Notes: a model not told the origin generated them from the letters alone. A stretch of 64,000 nt of DNA from an uncultured SAR86 cluster bacterium (GCA_902554355.1 CACDOC010000004.1:1-64000), one strand, 5' to 3'; shown: positions 24,660 through 33,593, counted from the stretch's first letter. Numbers and translations are program-made.

Positions 24660-25631
24660 TTATATTGCCTTTTGAAGCTTTGAAGCAATAATTTCTTCAG
24701 CTTCCTTCATTATCGTATTTATTAACTCTTCTACAGTTGGTATGTCGTTCACCAATCCAGCTACCATACCGCAAGACCACGCTCCGGCCTCTGGTTCACC
24801 TTCCATCATTACTTTGGGGTAAACGCCGGCCACTTCATCGACAATGTCTTCAAAAGTTAAGTCATCACCTAAGGCTTTTTCTTTTGCCATTAAACTTTCT
24901 ACAGCTGGATTATTGAGAACTCTTTCAGTATTAGTTAATGAACGCATGATCAGTCTAGTATCTAGTTCGCTAGCATTCACAATTGCTTCTTTTACATTTT
25001 GATGCACAGGAGCATCCTTAGTAGCGATAAAGCGAGTTCCCATATTCATTCCTTCAGCTCCTAAAGCCATGGCAGCAACTAGGCTTCTGGCATCAGCCAT
25101 TCCTCCAGAGGCAACAAAGGGTATTTCCAGTTCATCAGCTGCTCTTGGTAATAAAATAAAGTTTGGTATGTCATCTTCTCCAGGGTGTCCTCCACATTCA
25201 AAGCCATCAACAGAAACTGCATCACACCCTATGTCTTGTGCTTTAACAGAATGTCTCACAGAGGTACATTTATGAATAACCTTAATGTCGGCATCTTTCA
25301 TAGCTGGCATGTATACAGCTGGATTTCTTCCTGCAGTCTCAACAATTTTTACTCCGCTTTTAATAATGACTTCAATTAATCCAGGGTAGTCGGGAGGAGT
25401 TAGCGATGGAAGAAAAGTAAGATTGACACCAAAAGGCTTATCTGTGAGATCTTGGCATTTTTTTATCTCAGCTTCTAATTTTTCAGGCGTTCCTTGTGTA
25501 AGACCTGTAATTATTCCAAGTCCGCCCGCATTCGATACGGCTGCAGCTAGTTCGGCGAAGCCCACGTAATGCATTCCACCTTGGATAATAGGATGTTCGA
25601 TTCCAAAAAGTTCAGTTATTTGAGTTTTCAT
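24660..25631 (-). CDS. Nitronate monooxygenase-like NAD(P)H/FMN oxidoreductase, catalytic His present
   Basis: This 323-residue TIM-barrel flavoprotein belongs to the 2-nitropropane dioxygenase/FabK family. It has HPIIQGGMHYVGFAELAAAV at the N terminus, DKPFGVNLTFLP, and the FMN phosphate-binding FVASGGMADARSLVAAMALGA. The MGTRFIATKDAPVH segment follows. The family catalytic histidine is present in ECGGHPGE (His149). Such enzymes oxidise nitronates or act as FabK-type enoyl-ACP or quinone reductases; the sequence alone does not decide. It is the last gene of the leftward accessory string, 43 bp after the sulfatase gene. A paralog without this His is at 27813-28736. Confidence 0.85.
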   Translation of the reverse strand: MKTQITELFGIEHPIIQGGMHYVGFAELAAAVSNAGGLGIITGLTQGTPEKLEAEIKKCQDLTDKPFGVNLTFLPSLTPPDYPGLIEVIIKSGVKIVETAGRNPAVYMPAMKDADIKVIHKCTSVRHSVKAQDIGCDAVSVDGFECGGHPGEDDIPNFILLPRAADELEIPFVASGGMADARSLVAAMALGAEGMNMGTRFIATKDAPVHQNVKEAIVNASELDTRLIMRSLTNTERVLNNPAVESLMAKEKALGDDLTFEDIVDEVAGVYPKVMMEGEPEAGAWSCGMVAGLVNDIPTVEELINTIMKEAEEIIASKLQKAI

Positions 25632-25674
25632 TTCTTCTCCGTAAATTTAGAAACTTAGTATATAGAATGTTTAT

Positions 25675-27327
25675 TTAATTGGACCAGTAAATATATTCAT
25701 CACCTTCCTCATAAGCTTGCCCATCGTATTTATCTATCATAATTGGGGCTTCAAAAGCAGATGGGAATAAAGGCTCTTTTTGTTCGGAGTTAAATTGTAA
25801 TAAGAGCTTTTCTATTTTCTGAGCTTCTTTGGGATGACTTTCTATCAAGTTAATTTTTTCTAAAGGGTCTATAGAAGTATCAAATAACCAGCTTTTATTT
25901 TCTTTTTTACTAACTATGTACTTCCATTTTTTATGGAGGACAGATTGGTGATTACCTGATCGCCAAAAAAGTGTTTCATGTGGTTCTTCAGAATTCTCTT
26001 TTTTTATATAAGGCAATAAATTAACTCCATCTAATTCTTTTTTATTAGATGTCGTTGTCTTGGCAGCTGAGACAATTGTTGGAAAAATATCAAAATGATG
26101 CACTGCACTCTTAGAGATTAGCCCTGGACTTATCTCATCAGGCCAACTAACAATAAATGGAACTCTTATTCCGCCCTCAAAGAAACTGATTTTCCATCCT
26201 CTAAATGGTTTATTGATATCTTCTAACTCAATGTAATTGGCTCCACCATTGTCGCTAGTAAAAATAATCATAGTTTTACCATAGATGTTTAAATCCTTTA
26301 ATTTCTCAATAATTTTTCCGACACTTCTGTCAAGAGAAGCTATCATTCCTGCATATACTTGAAGATTGTGACCTGACATATGACTCATTTGTTCTACATC
26401 GCTCCTTAAAGCTTGTAGGGGGTTATGAATTGCCCAATGACTTAGATATAAGAAAAATGGTCTGTTTTTATTTTTTTCAATTACTTTTAGAGCTTCGTCC
26501 GTATAGTAATCAGTTACATATTTATCTGGTGCGAAAGGATCTCCTTCATTGAACCGAGCCGAATACTGACCTGAACTCCAAACCATCTTATCGATGCTGG
26601 TTTCAAACTTTGCATTCACTACCTCTGGATGGTCTTCCGGTAAATAATACGCACCTCCCAAGGATAAAGAGTCTATGAATCCTTGACTTAAAGGATCCAT
26701 TCCACCTGCATGACCAAGATGCCATTTTCCGATATGTGCTGTGTAATATCCTGCATCCTTTAAAACCTCCGCAATTGTTATCTGCTCAGAAGGCATACCT
26801 TGTTCCATAAATGGAGGTAGGTTCATTGCTAACTCTTTATCAATTCTTGCTTTTAACTCTGAGTCATCCTCTTCCGCAAGCCAAGTTAGAACCATCCTTC
26901 CAGCATCAGGAACAGGGGTAAATTCAAAACCAAATCTTGTTGGGTATCTTCCAGTCATTATTGAAGCCCTAGAGGGCGCACAAGTAGCATTAGCAGCATA
27001 TCCTCTAGAAAACCAAATACCATCTTCCGCTAATGAATCAATATGAGGAGTTTGAAGAGAACCATCTGCGGCACCGCCATTATGCAAAGATATATCGTTG
27101 TAACCCATATCATCAGCCAAAATCAGAATAATATTTGGTCTAGAATCGTTTTTATCAGAAATATCTAAGGGACCTTCAGTCCAATTCGTAGGTATATTTT
27201 CCTGAATTGGATTTGCGAAGTTCATAATTTTAGGTAATGTCCATATGATTAAATTTACCTTGTATTCCCAAACTAACAATCCAGAAATAGTTAGTATCAG
27301 AAAAGAGTAAGATAGCTTTTTAACCAT
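25675..27327 (-). CDS. Sulfatase (arylsulfatase type, Cys-type formylglycine site)
   Basis: This 550-residue exported enzyme has an N-terminal hydrophobic segment (SFLILTISGLLVWEY) that anchors it or sends it to the periplasm. Metal ligands appear in ILILADDMGYND (Asp72-Asp73). The modification motif CAPSRASIMTGR contains Cys116, which would be turned into formylglycine by a sulfatase-modifying enzyme encoded elsewhere. Other family motifs are YYTAHIGKWHLG and IFTSDNGGANY, followed by the C-terminal VPFIVSWPDE. It hydrolyses sulfate esters, perhaps from algal material or sulfated aromatics. It sits between a four-helix membrane protein gene (7-bp gap) and a nitronate monooxygenase-like gene. 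Confidence 0.93.
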   Translation of the reverse strand: MVKKLSYSFLILTISGLLVWEYKVNLIIWTLPKIMNFANPIQENIPTNWTEGPLDISDKNDSRPNIILILADDMGYNDISLHNGGAADGSLQTPHIDSLAEDGIWFSRGYAANATCAPSRASIMTGRYPTRFGFEFTPVPDAGRMVLTWLAEEDDSELKARIDKELAMNLPPFMEQGMPSEQITIAEVLKDAGYYTAHIGKWHLGHAGGMDPLSQGFIDSLSLGGAYYLPEDHPEVVNAKFETSIDKMVWSSGQYSARFNEGDPFAPDKYVTDYYTDEALKVIEKNKNRPFFLYLSHWAIHNPLQALRSDVEQMSHMSGHNLQVYAGMIASLDRSVGKIIEKLKDLNIYGKTMIIFTSDNGGANYIELEDINKPFRGWKISFFEGGIRVPFIVSWPDEISPGLISKSAVHHFDIFPTIVSAAKTTTSNKKELDGVNLLPYIKKENSEEPHETLFWRSGNHQSVLHKKWKYIVSKKENKSWLFDTSIDPLEKINLIESHPKEAQKIEKLLLQFNSEQKEPLFPSAFEAPIMIDKYDGQAYEEGDEYIYWSN

Positions 27328-27334
27328 TTAAAGC

Positions 27335-27811
27335 TTATTCCTTATTTTGTTCTCTCATCGAGAGTAATAGAAGTAAAATTAATAAAACAGTTACATAAGG
27401 AGCACCTTCAACTCCCGGTGTATTTCCGGAAGAGTAAATACCGCTGGCTAATACAGATTTTCCAAGGAGTGGGTAAAGAAAGAGTCTACCTGACCATTCA
27501 ATCAACCAAAATACATACATCAAAGGTATCAAAGTTCTATATCTAAAGATCACAATCCAAGATACCCCACAAAAAATTACTTGAGCAAATCCCCATAATG
27601 AAAAAAACATATAGATAAGGGGCATAGGATCTGGTTCACCCGATAAAATGATTAGGTTTGCAATTCCATGCATACCATATTCTTCAAAGAACATATGGAT
27701 GATGGATCTCCAGGTCATTAAGCACACAAAAGCTATGAAGAACCAAAAGGCTACTTTACTGCCTCTGTATTCGTTGTCTGCTGGAGTAGGAAGAAGGTTA
27801 AAATTAAACAT
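27335..27811 (-). CDS. Four-helix inner-membrane protein, unknown function
   Basis: I do not recognise the family. The 158-residue protein has four hydrophobic segments: AFWFFIAFVCLMTWRSIIHMF, IYMFFSLWGFAQVIFCGVSWIVIF (cut here for length, about residues 68-92), LIPLMYVFWLIEWSGRLFLY, and a C-terminal VTVLLILLLLLSM. The short polar N terminus includes PTPADNEYRGSK. It lies between a nitronate monooxygenase-like gene (1 bp) and the sulfatase (7 bp), so it is probably in one transcript with them. It could help uptake or anchoring of that pathway, but this is position-based inference. Confidence 0.6.
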   Translation of the reverse strand: MFNFNLLPTPADNEYRGSKVAFWFFIAFVCLMTWRSIIHMFFEEYGMHGIANLIILSGEPDPMPLIYMFFSLWGFAQVIFCGVSWIVIFRYRTLIPLMYVFWLIEWSGRLFLYPLLGKSVLASGIYSSGNTPGVEGAPYVTVLLILLLLLSMREQNKE

Positions 27812-27812
27812 T

Positions 27813-28736
27813 TTATAAAGCTAGATTTCCTAGTTTAGAACATGTTTCATTAAACTCTTTTATCGTATCTTGAATTATTTCTTCAGCTGATTTGACACCA
27901 TCAATTAAACCTACAGATTGGCCAGAAAGTGCAGGAGCAGCATTCATATCACCTCCAAAATATAGGTCTTGGATTTTTCCCATGGCAGTCATGTCCATCC
28001 CTCCTGCATCAAGAATTTCTTTTGTGAAATCAGTTCTAAGTGCTCTTATTACTGGTTTAGAGGTTTTATTGAGTATCCAAGTCCCATTAAGCGGAGAATC
28101 AAAAATATAATTCTTAAAGTTGTCGTGAACAGGACTCTCTTTGCTGGAAACAAATCTAGTCCCCATTTGTATTCCTTCAGCACCCACGGCAAAAGCAGCT
28201 GCCATACCAGCACCATCAGCAATTCCACCAGCTGCAATAATTGGTAAATCAATTTGTTTTCTGATGGCTTGGATTAACACAAAGAGACCTACTTCTTCTG
28301 GGCTTTTAAAACCACCACCCTCTGTGCCTTCCACGACGAGTCCATCTACTCCGCAATTGGCTGCTTTGATTGCACCTTCCACACTAGGTACAGCATGATA
28401 AACAGTTATTCCTGCATATTTCAGGATATCGATATATTTTGAAGGGTCGCCTGCGGAAGTGGTTACGAATTTAACCCCATGTTGAACGCAGAATTCCACC
28501 ATACTTTCATCTCTTAAGAAGAGTAAGGGTAAATTAACTCCAAAAGGCTGATCAGTTAATTCAGACATCTTTTCTATTTCAGCTTTACAATTATCTACTT
28601 CACCAGAAGAGGTTTCAATTACTCCAAAGCCACCTGCATTACAAACAGCAGATGCTAATTGACTTCTAGCAATCCACCCCATGGGGGCTTGAATTATTGG
28701 ATATTTAGACCCTGTATGCTCCGTTACTCTATTCAT
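27813..28736 (-). CDS. Nitronate monooxygenase-family flavoprotein lacking the catalytic His
   Basis: This 307-residue FMN TIM-barrel protein is a paralog of the gene at 24660-25631. Shared features are YPIIQAPMGWIARSQLASAV, DQPFGVNLPLLF, IIAAGGIADGAGMAAAFAVGA and MGTRFVSSKESPVHDNFK. Where the paralog has ECGGH149, this protein reads EGGGF143, so the histidine usually needed for nitronate deprotonation is replaced by Phe. It may act as an enoyl or quinone reductase, use another substrate, or have lost nitronate activity. Its start overlaps the stop of the dehalogenase-like gene by one base, showing tight coupling. Confidence 0.82.
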   Translation of the reverse strand: MNRVTEHTGSKYPIIQAPMGWIARSQLASAVCNAGGFGVIETSSGEVDNCKAEIEKMSELTDQPFGVNLPLLFLRDESMVEFCVQHGVKFVTTSAGDPSKYIDILKYAGITVYHAVPSVEGAIKAANCGVDGLVVEGTEGGGFKSPEEVGLFVLIQAIRKQIDLPIIAAGGIADGAGMAAAFAVGAEGIQMGTRFVSSKESPVHDNFKNYIFDSPLNGTWILNKTSKPVIRALRTDFTKEILDAGGMDMTAMGKIQDLYFGGDMNAAPALSGQSVGLIDGVKSAEEIIQDTIKEFNETCSKLGNLAL

Positions 28737-29800
28737 TAATTTTCCTTTATAAAATTGGTTAATAGCTCTGATAATTCTTTTGGTCTAGTCCATTGATAAA
28801 AGTGACCACCTCCAATCTGGGGTGCGCTTTTAGCATTAGGACACATTTGTAAAACATCTTCCTCAATACCGTTAGTTACAGGATCGTCCCCTGCAAAGAC
28901 ACTTAAAAAAGGTTTATCCCAATTCCCGAAGAACTCTCTTGCTTTTCTTTGTTCTTCAAGGGATTGATCAGGAACTATAGGCACATGGCTTGGCATTGCT
29001 CTAGGTCCCATTTTGTAACTTGGATCTGGAAACGGTGCCTCATAGGCTTTTGCTATATACGATTTAAAAGGAGAAGCACTATATTTTCCTAATAAGATAA
29101 AAATGTAATTTAAAGCTAATGAGACTAGTGATCTTTTATCCATTTGCATAGATTGAATGAAACCTATAGGAAGATCCTCTGTATCCCAACAAAATTTCTG
29201 CCAGTACATGAATTTCAATCCAGGGTGTGTTTTACCACTATCCATTTCTCCTACTTGCTTAGCCATAGATAAAGGGTGCAGTTTTATATTACTTTCTCTA
29301 AAAGCTTTTATTTCTTCAATGACCTCTTGAGGTACTTCGGGATTATAAGGTAGCCCGGTATTACCCATTGAAACTTTAGAAAACCTGTCGGGTTCCCTTG
29401 CAACTACTCTTAATCCAATTAACCCACCCCAATCTTGACCAAAGAAAGTTATATCACGAAAGTCATTGGCATTTAGCCAATCCACCATCCAATCCACTTG
29501 ATTTTGATAGCTATAGTCTTGCCTTGAAGCGGGCTTATCTGATTTTCCATAACCGGGTAAATCTGGAGCAATGACTCTTATTCCCGCCGCTGTTAGAAAA
29601 GGTATCATTTTGGAATAGAGGTAACACCATACCGGCTGGCCATGCATTGCCAATAATATAGGGCCATCTCTTGGACCCTCATCTATATGGTGTATTCGTA
29701 ATTCACTTCCATCTTTAGTTTTGATGTTTGTATAACAAGGCTCATAGGGGAAATCGGTTATTCCCTCAAACCTTTCATCTGGTGTTCTTAATATTTTCAT
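28736..29800 (-). CDS. Haloalkane dehalogenase-like alpha/beta hydrolase
   Basis: The start ATG at 29798-29800 (MKILRTPDE) is preferred over an upstream one at 29833 because it leaves a 2-bp gap to the preceding gene and gives the usual N terminus. The 354-residue protein follows the DhlA/DhmA pattern: HGQPVWCYLYSKMIP, VIAPDLPGYGKSDKP, and FFGQDWGGLIGL with nucleophile Asp123 and halide-contact Trp124. GDDPV (Asp305/306) and GGGHFYQW (His333) complete the site. The residue matching DhlA Glu56 or HLD-II Asn is Gln55. Hydrolysis of a carbon-halogen bond is plausible, but fluoroacetate- or epoxide-type hydrolases share this fold. Confidence 0.82.
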   Translation of the reverse strand: MKILRTPDERFEGITDFPYEPCYTNIKTKDGSELRIHHIDEGPRDGPILLAMHGQPVWCYLYSKMIPFLTAAGIRVIAPDLPGYGKSDKPASRQDYSYQNQVDWMVDWLNANDFRDITFFGQDWGGLIGLRVVAREPDRFSKVSMGNTGLPYNPEVPQEVIEEIKAFRESNIKLHPLSMAKQVGEMDSGKTHPGLKFMYWQKFCWDTEDLPIGFIQSMQMDKRSLVSLALNYIFILLGKYSASPFKSYIAKAYEAPFPDPSYKMGPRAMPSHVPIVPDQSLEEQRKAREFFGNWDKPFLSVFAGDDPVTNGIEEDVLQMCPNAKSAPQIGGGHFYQWTRPKELSELLTNFIKEN

Positions 29801-29802
29801 AT

Positions 29803-30867
29803 TTATTTCTGTTTCATCAGTAATTTCTCGCAACCCGTGCCTTGAAAGAGATCCAGTATTCTTTTTTGATCAAGATCCGTTAGGCTGTAAAACTCTTGGT
29901 TGATCCATTGGAGGCATTTACCTTGATAATTGAAAGTCTTTTGAGTCCATGTGGATCCATCAATCTCAGCTTCCCAAGTTTCTTCACCACTTTCTAAGGC
30001 TTTACTGTTGGCTAACAGGGCAGGTACATATACATGGCCTATCTCTTTTAATAAAGACTTCACACTTTCAGGTAAAGATTCCAAAGTCTCCCAAGGACTT
30101 ACATCAGGATTTATACCCGAGAGGTCTTCCATGCTATTTATCCATGCCACTGTTCTGAGAGATACTTCATGCGCAATTGTTCTAGAAGTTGGATCTAAAC
30201 CAATTAATTGCGTTAGTTGACCATAAATTGCGAAGTCAGCAGAACTAGGTCTATGCCCAAACAAGAAAGGTAAATTACTTAGATGGTTTTCCATGATTTT
30301 AAGGAAACGTTTATAGCTCTCTTCAATAATAGGTGCGGTAATGTCATTTGAGCCTACAACCCAAAGCCTTTCAATTTGCCTTGAGCCTATACCGTCTTTA
30401 AATAGCTTCCAAGTATCATCTGCCAGGTCAACTTTATTGTTCAATGGCAAGATTGAGGATGCATTATCTGCATCTTCGTCAAAGTGCCACCTGTAATGAA
30501 ACATATACTTAGTTACCCACTCATCTCCAAAGTCTTCAAGAAGGTAGTTTAGAAAACATAATGCAGGATCATCAGGGATAACACTTCTTGCTTCAAACTC
30601 ATTTTCAAGTCTTCTAATAATAGGGGTTGAGTCAGTAACTGTTTGGAATTCGCCCCTATCATCTCTCATGATGAATGTAGGAAGGAGTACAGGTTTAGGA
30701 GGTTCTATTCCTAGATCAGCAAAAGCACCTTCACCATCTAATAGATCACCTGGATTACCCCAAATTATTTCATAAGGAATATGTCTATAACGTAAAAGAG
30801 CTAACATTTTCCTTGTATAAGGTGATGGAGGCGCACCTATGAGTGTAATTCTGTCTTTTGTTAACAT
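29803..30867 (-). CDS. Glutathione S-transferase-like protein, extended
   Basis: The N-terminal 90 residues form a thioredoxin-like GST domain (ITLIGAPPSPYTRKMLALLRY, then FQTVTDSTPIIRRLENEF with the glutathione-contact Ser). A helical C domain with LPFLFGHRPSSADFAIYGQLTQL follows, the conserved GST helix cap. At 354 residues it is over 100 longer than most GSTs; the extra C-terminal part (ALLANSKALESGEETWEAE, then WTQKTFNYQGKCLQW) is not recognised. It is translated between a DUF1330 gene (2 bp) and the dehalogenase-like gene (2 bp). A detoxification or conjugation step in the same pathway is likely by context. Confidence 0.8.
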   Translation of the reverse strand: MLTKDRITLIGAPPSPYTRKMLALLRYRHIPYEIIWGNPGDLLDGEGAFADLGIEPPKPVLLPTFIMRDDRGEFQTVTDSTPIIRRLENEFEARSVIPDDPALCFLNYLLEDFGDEWVTKYMFHYRWHFDEDADNASSILPLNNKVDLADDTWKLFKDGIGSRQIERLWVVGSNDITAPIIEESYKRFLKIMENHLSNLPFLFGHRPSSADFAIYGQLTQLIGLDPTSRTIAHEVSLRTVAWINSMEDLSGINPDVSPWETLESLPESVKSLLKEIGHVYVPALLANSKALESGEETWEAEIDGSTWTQKTFNYQGKCLQWINQEFYSLTDLDQKRILDLFQGTGCEKLLMKQK

Positions 30868-30869
30868 CT

Positions 30870-31286
30870 TTAATCAGAAGATGTTAATGAAGTTTCAATA
30901 TTAAGCTGACCCTCCAGTCCTGCCACTCTATGTTGAGCGCTTATTATGTAATCGGGGTCATTAATCATCTGAAACATAGCTTTTCTTGAAGGGTACATTG
31001 CTATGGCAACCTTGTCCCAAAGATCTTCAACTTCGCCCAACATTAGCCTTTCAATCTCTCCTCCAAAAACAGGTTTTCCTCCAACCTTAGCAAGATGCCC
31101 AGCAACTTCTTCGGCATATATAGCATAAGCTTCTTCGCCAGTTAAATTGGTTTCTCTTTTGTCTGGATAACTTGCTTTTTCTTTAAATTTTAGGAGATTG
31201 ACCATGTAAATTGGTTTATCACCTCCTTGCTCACTAAACCCTTTTATTTGATCTTCATTGGGCATGACCGCATTTTTTACTTCCAT
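30870..31286 (-). CDS. DUF1330-family protein
   Basis: This 138-residue protein carries the DUF1330 core: PIYMVNLLKFKEKASYPD, then EEAYAIYAEEVAGHLAKVGG, and VAIAMYPSRKAMFQMINDPDY followed by HRVAGLEGQ. DUF1330 proteins have a ferredoxin-like dimeric alpha/beta-barrel fold, and no general enzymatic role is settled. It is the first gene of the leftward accessory string, with a good AGAAGGAA ribosome-binding site, and is divergent from the MDR reductase gene across 55 bp. That gap should hold promoters for both strings. Confidence 0.85.
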   Translation of the reverse strand: MEVKNAVMPNEDQIKGFSEQGGDKPIYMVNLLKFKEKASYPDKRETNLTGEEAYAIYAEEVAGHLAKVGGKPVFGGEIERLMLGEVEDLWDKVAIAMYPSRKAMFQMINDPDYIISAQHRVAGLEGQLNIETSLTSSD

Positions 31287-31341
31287 AATATTTCCTTCTA
31301 ATTAATTTAATATATATTACTTACTAACAAGGATAATAGTA

Positions 31342-32343
31342 ATGAGTAAAAATAAACAAGTAATAATTAAAACTTTACCGGAAGGTAAATTAACGGAAGA
31401 AAACTACGAACTTATAGAATCTGATTTACCTGATATCGGAGAAGGTGAAGTAATGGTTAAAACGATTTCTTTTGCGATCACGGCAGGAACAAGAGCAGGA
31501 CTTCAAGGTAGTGCAAGCTATGCTGGAGCACCAAAAACAGGAATCGTAATGAACAGCACTGGAGTAGGGGAGGTAGTAGAGAGCAGCAATGATTCTTTTC
31601 CTGCAGGAACTAAAGTTCTGACCATGACTGGTTGGCAAGATTATTCTGTCCAGAAACCTGAAGCTCTTACAATAATTAGGGAAGATGTTGATCCTTCTTT
31701 ATATCTAGGTCCTTTGGGTATAAATGGACTAACCGCATATTTTGGTTTACTTGAAATTGGGCAACCTAAAGCGGGAGAGACTGTAATGATATCTGCGGCT
31801 GCAGGTTCTGTAGGTCACATGGTAGGGCAAATAGCCAAAATAAAAGGTTGTAAAGTGGTTGGGGTATGTGGAAGCGATGAAAAGTGTAGTACTTTGATCG
31901 ACGAATTAGGATTCGATGCCGCTGTAAATTACAAGGACCCAAATTATAGGCAAAGTCTTAAAGATGCAACGCCTAATGGAGTTGATGTTTATTTTGATAA
32001 CACTGGTGGAATGATACTGGGCTCAGCCCTATTCAGATTAAACTCTGGAGGACGTATCGCTTGTTGTGGTGTTGTTTCTCAATACGATACAAGTACTCCG
32101 GAACCCGGACCCAAAGGGATACCAGGCTTGCTGGTTAATAAGAGCATACGTATGCAAGGTTTTCTTGTTTTCGATTTTGCTGATAGGTACGAACAAGCTA
32201 CGGATGAATTAATCGAATGGATAAATGATGGCAAATTAAAGATCCTCACCGATGAACTAGATGGTCTAAACCAGGCCCCAAAAGGATTTGTTGATCTTTT
32301 AGCAGGCGGGAATATTGGAACTAGGGTAGTTAATGTGAGTTAG
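31342..32343 (+). CDS. Zinc-independent MDR NADPH oxidoreductase (CurA/LTB4DH-like)
   Basis: This 333-residue enzyme has no zinc-binding cysteines. It carries the Rossmann motif ISAAAGSVGHMVGQIAK, the NADP-contact region VVGVCGSDEKC, and FDAAVNYKDPNYRQSL with DVYFDNTGGMILGSAL. GRIACCGVVSQYD follows, as in 2-alkenal/enone reductases. It likely reduces an alpha,beta-unsaturated carbonyl or acyl group with NADPH. It is the first gene of the rightward accessory string and lies 1 bp before the acyl-CoA dehydrogenase gene. Confidence 0.88.
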   Translation: MSKNKQVIIKTLPEGKLTEENYELIESDLPDIGEGEVMVKTISFAITAGTRAGLQGSASYAGAPKTGIVMNSTGVGEVVESSNDSFPAGTKVLTMTGWQDYSVQKPEALTIIREDVDPSLYLGPLGINGLTAYFGLLEIGQPKAGETVMISAAAGSVGHMVGQIAKIKGCKVVGVCGSDEKCSTLIDELGFDAAVNYKDPNYRQSLKDATPNGVDVYFDNTGGMILGSALFRLNSGGRIACCGVVSQYDTSTPEPGPKGIPGLLVNKSIRMQGFLVFDFADRYEQATDELIEWINDGKLKILTDELDGLNQAPKGFVDLLAGGNIGTRVVNVS

Positions 32344-32344
32344 G

Positions 32345-33541
32345 ATGAATTTACATTTTTCAGAGGAAGAAATTTTATTTCAAGAAGAAGTAAAGGCATT
32401 CTTAGAAAAGGAACTCACCGAGGACCTAATTTCAGCAGCAAATACAACTTCAGCAGTTTTTACTGAAAAAGACATAGCCATGAAGTGGCAATCTAAATTA
32501 GCTGAAAAAGGATGGTTAGTACCTTCTTGGCCAGAAGAATACGGAGGCACTAATTGGACTCATGCTCAAAAATATATTTTCTCTTCTGAATGCGCTAAGG
32601 CTGGAGCTCCTAATTTAATACCCATGGGGTTAGCCATGATAGGTCCTTTGTTATTAGGCAAAGGAACTAAAGAACAAAAAGATTACTACATTCCTAGAAT
32701 CATAAGTGGAGAAGATTATTGGTGCCAGGGATATAGCGAACCAGGGGCTGGGTCTGACCTAGCTAGTTTGCAGTGTAAGGCTGTAAGAGAAGGAGATAAA
32801 TACATTATAAATGGGACAAAAATTTGGACCACGCACGCTCACCTTGCGAACAAGATATTTTGTCTAGTAAGAACTGATAATACAGGCAAGAAACAAGAAG
32901 GAATTACTTTCTTGATGATGGACATGAATCAACCTGGAGTTAAGGTGGAGCCAATATTAACTATGGCCCAAGATCATGATTTTAATCAGGTTGTTTTCAC
33001 AAATGCCATTGCTGATGTAAAGGACAGGATAGGCAAAGAAAATGAAGGTTGGTCGGTGGCAAAGTATTTGCTGGAGTTTGAAAGAAGTGGAGGAGTGGGA
33101 GGCTCTAAGAGCTTGTCTGATATTCAATTTATTAAAAAACTTATTAATAAAATTTCAAATACGCACAATGACCCTAGTTTTATTGAAGTTTACTCTACTA
33201 AAGTTACAGAGCTTGAAATCAAAGCACAGTCTATTCAGTACACTTCTTTACGAATTTTAAGCTCCTTAAAAGGTGGTGATAGTCCTGGTCCAGAATCATC
33301 TATGATGAAAACTTTGGTCACAGATCTTGAGCAAGAAATATCAGAAATTACCCTTGAAGTAATTGGTTATTATGGAATCCCCTTCCAAGATACCAGTTTA
33401 GGCTCTAATGAGCCTGCTATAGGAGACGAGTCTTTCCGGGCAATTGCAGGTAAATATCAAAATTTAAGAGCCACGACTATTTATGGTGGAAGTAATGAAA
33501 TTCAAAGAAATATTATGGCTAAAGCAGTCTTAGGACTCTAA
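32345..33541 (+). CDS. Acyl-CoA dehydrogenase
   Basis: This 398-residue flavoenzyme oxidises an acyl-CoA to its 2-enoyl form. It has the N-terminal helical domain (FQEEVKAFLEKEL, GWLVPSWPEEYGG), the FAD-binding YSEPGAGSDLASLQC and INGTKIWTTHAHLA, and the C-terminal helical domain ending RATTIYGGSNEIQRNIMAKAVLG. The chain-length class cannot be read. It is coupled to the MDR gene (1-bp gap) and followed after 52 bp by the tandem DsbA/HCCA-isomerase-like gene. Together with the thiolase downstream it gives parts of a beta-oxidation-like route. Confidence 0.92.
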   Translation: MNLHFSEEEILFQEEVKAFLEKELTEDLISAANTTSAVFTEKDIAMKWQSKLAEKGWLVPSWPEEYGGTNWTHAQKYIFSSECAKAGAPNLIPMGLAMIGPLLLGKGTKEQKDYYIPRIISGEDYWCQGYSEPGAGSDLASLQCKAVREGDKYIINGTKIWTTHAHLANKIFCLVRTDNTGKKQEGITFLMMDMNQPGVKVEPILTMAQDHDFNQVVFTNAIADVKDRIGKENEGWSVAKYLLEFERSGGVGGSKSLSDIQFIKKLINKISNTHNDPSFIEVYSTKVTELEIKAQSIQYTSLRILSSLKGGDSPGPESSMMKTLVTDLEQEISEITLEVIGYYGIPFQDTSLGSNEPAIGDESFRAIAGKYQNLRATTIYGGSNEIQRNIMAKAVLGL

Positions 33542-33593
33542 ACATGATATGTTTTACTTGATAGGATAAATAAAAAAAGACGAGTAAATAAAT

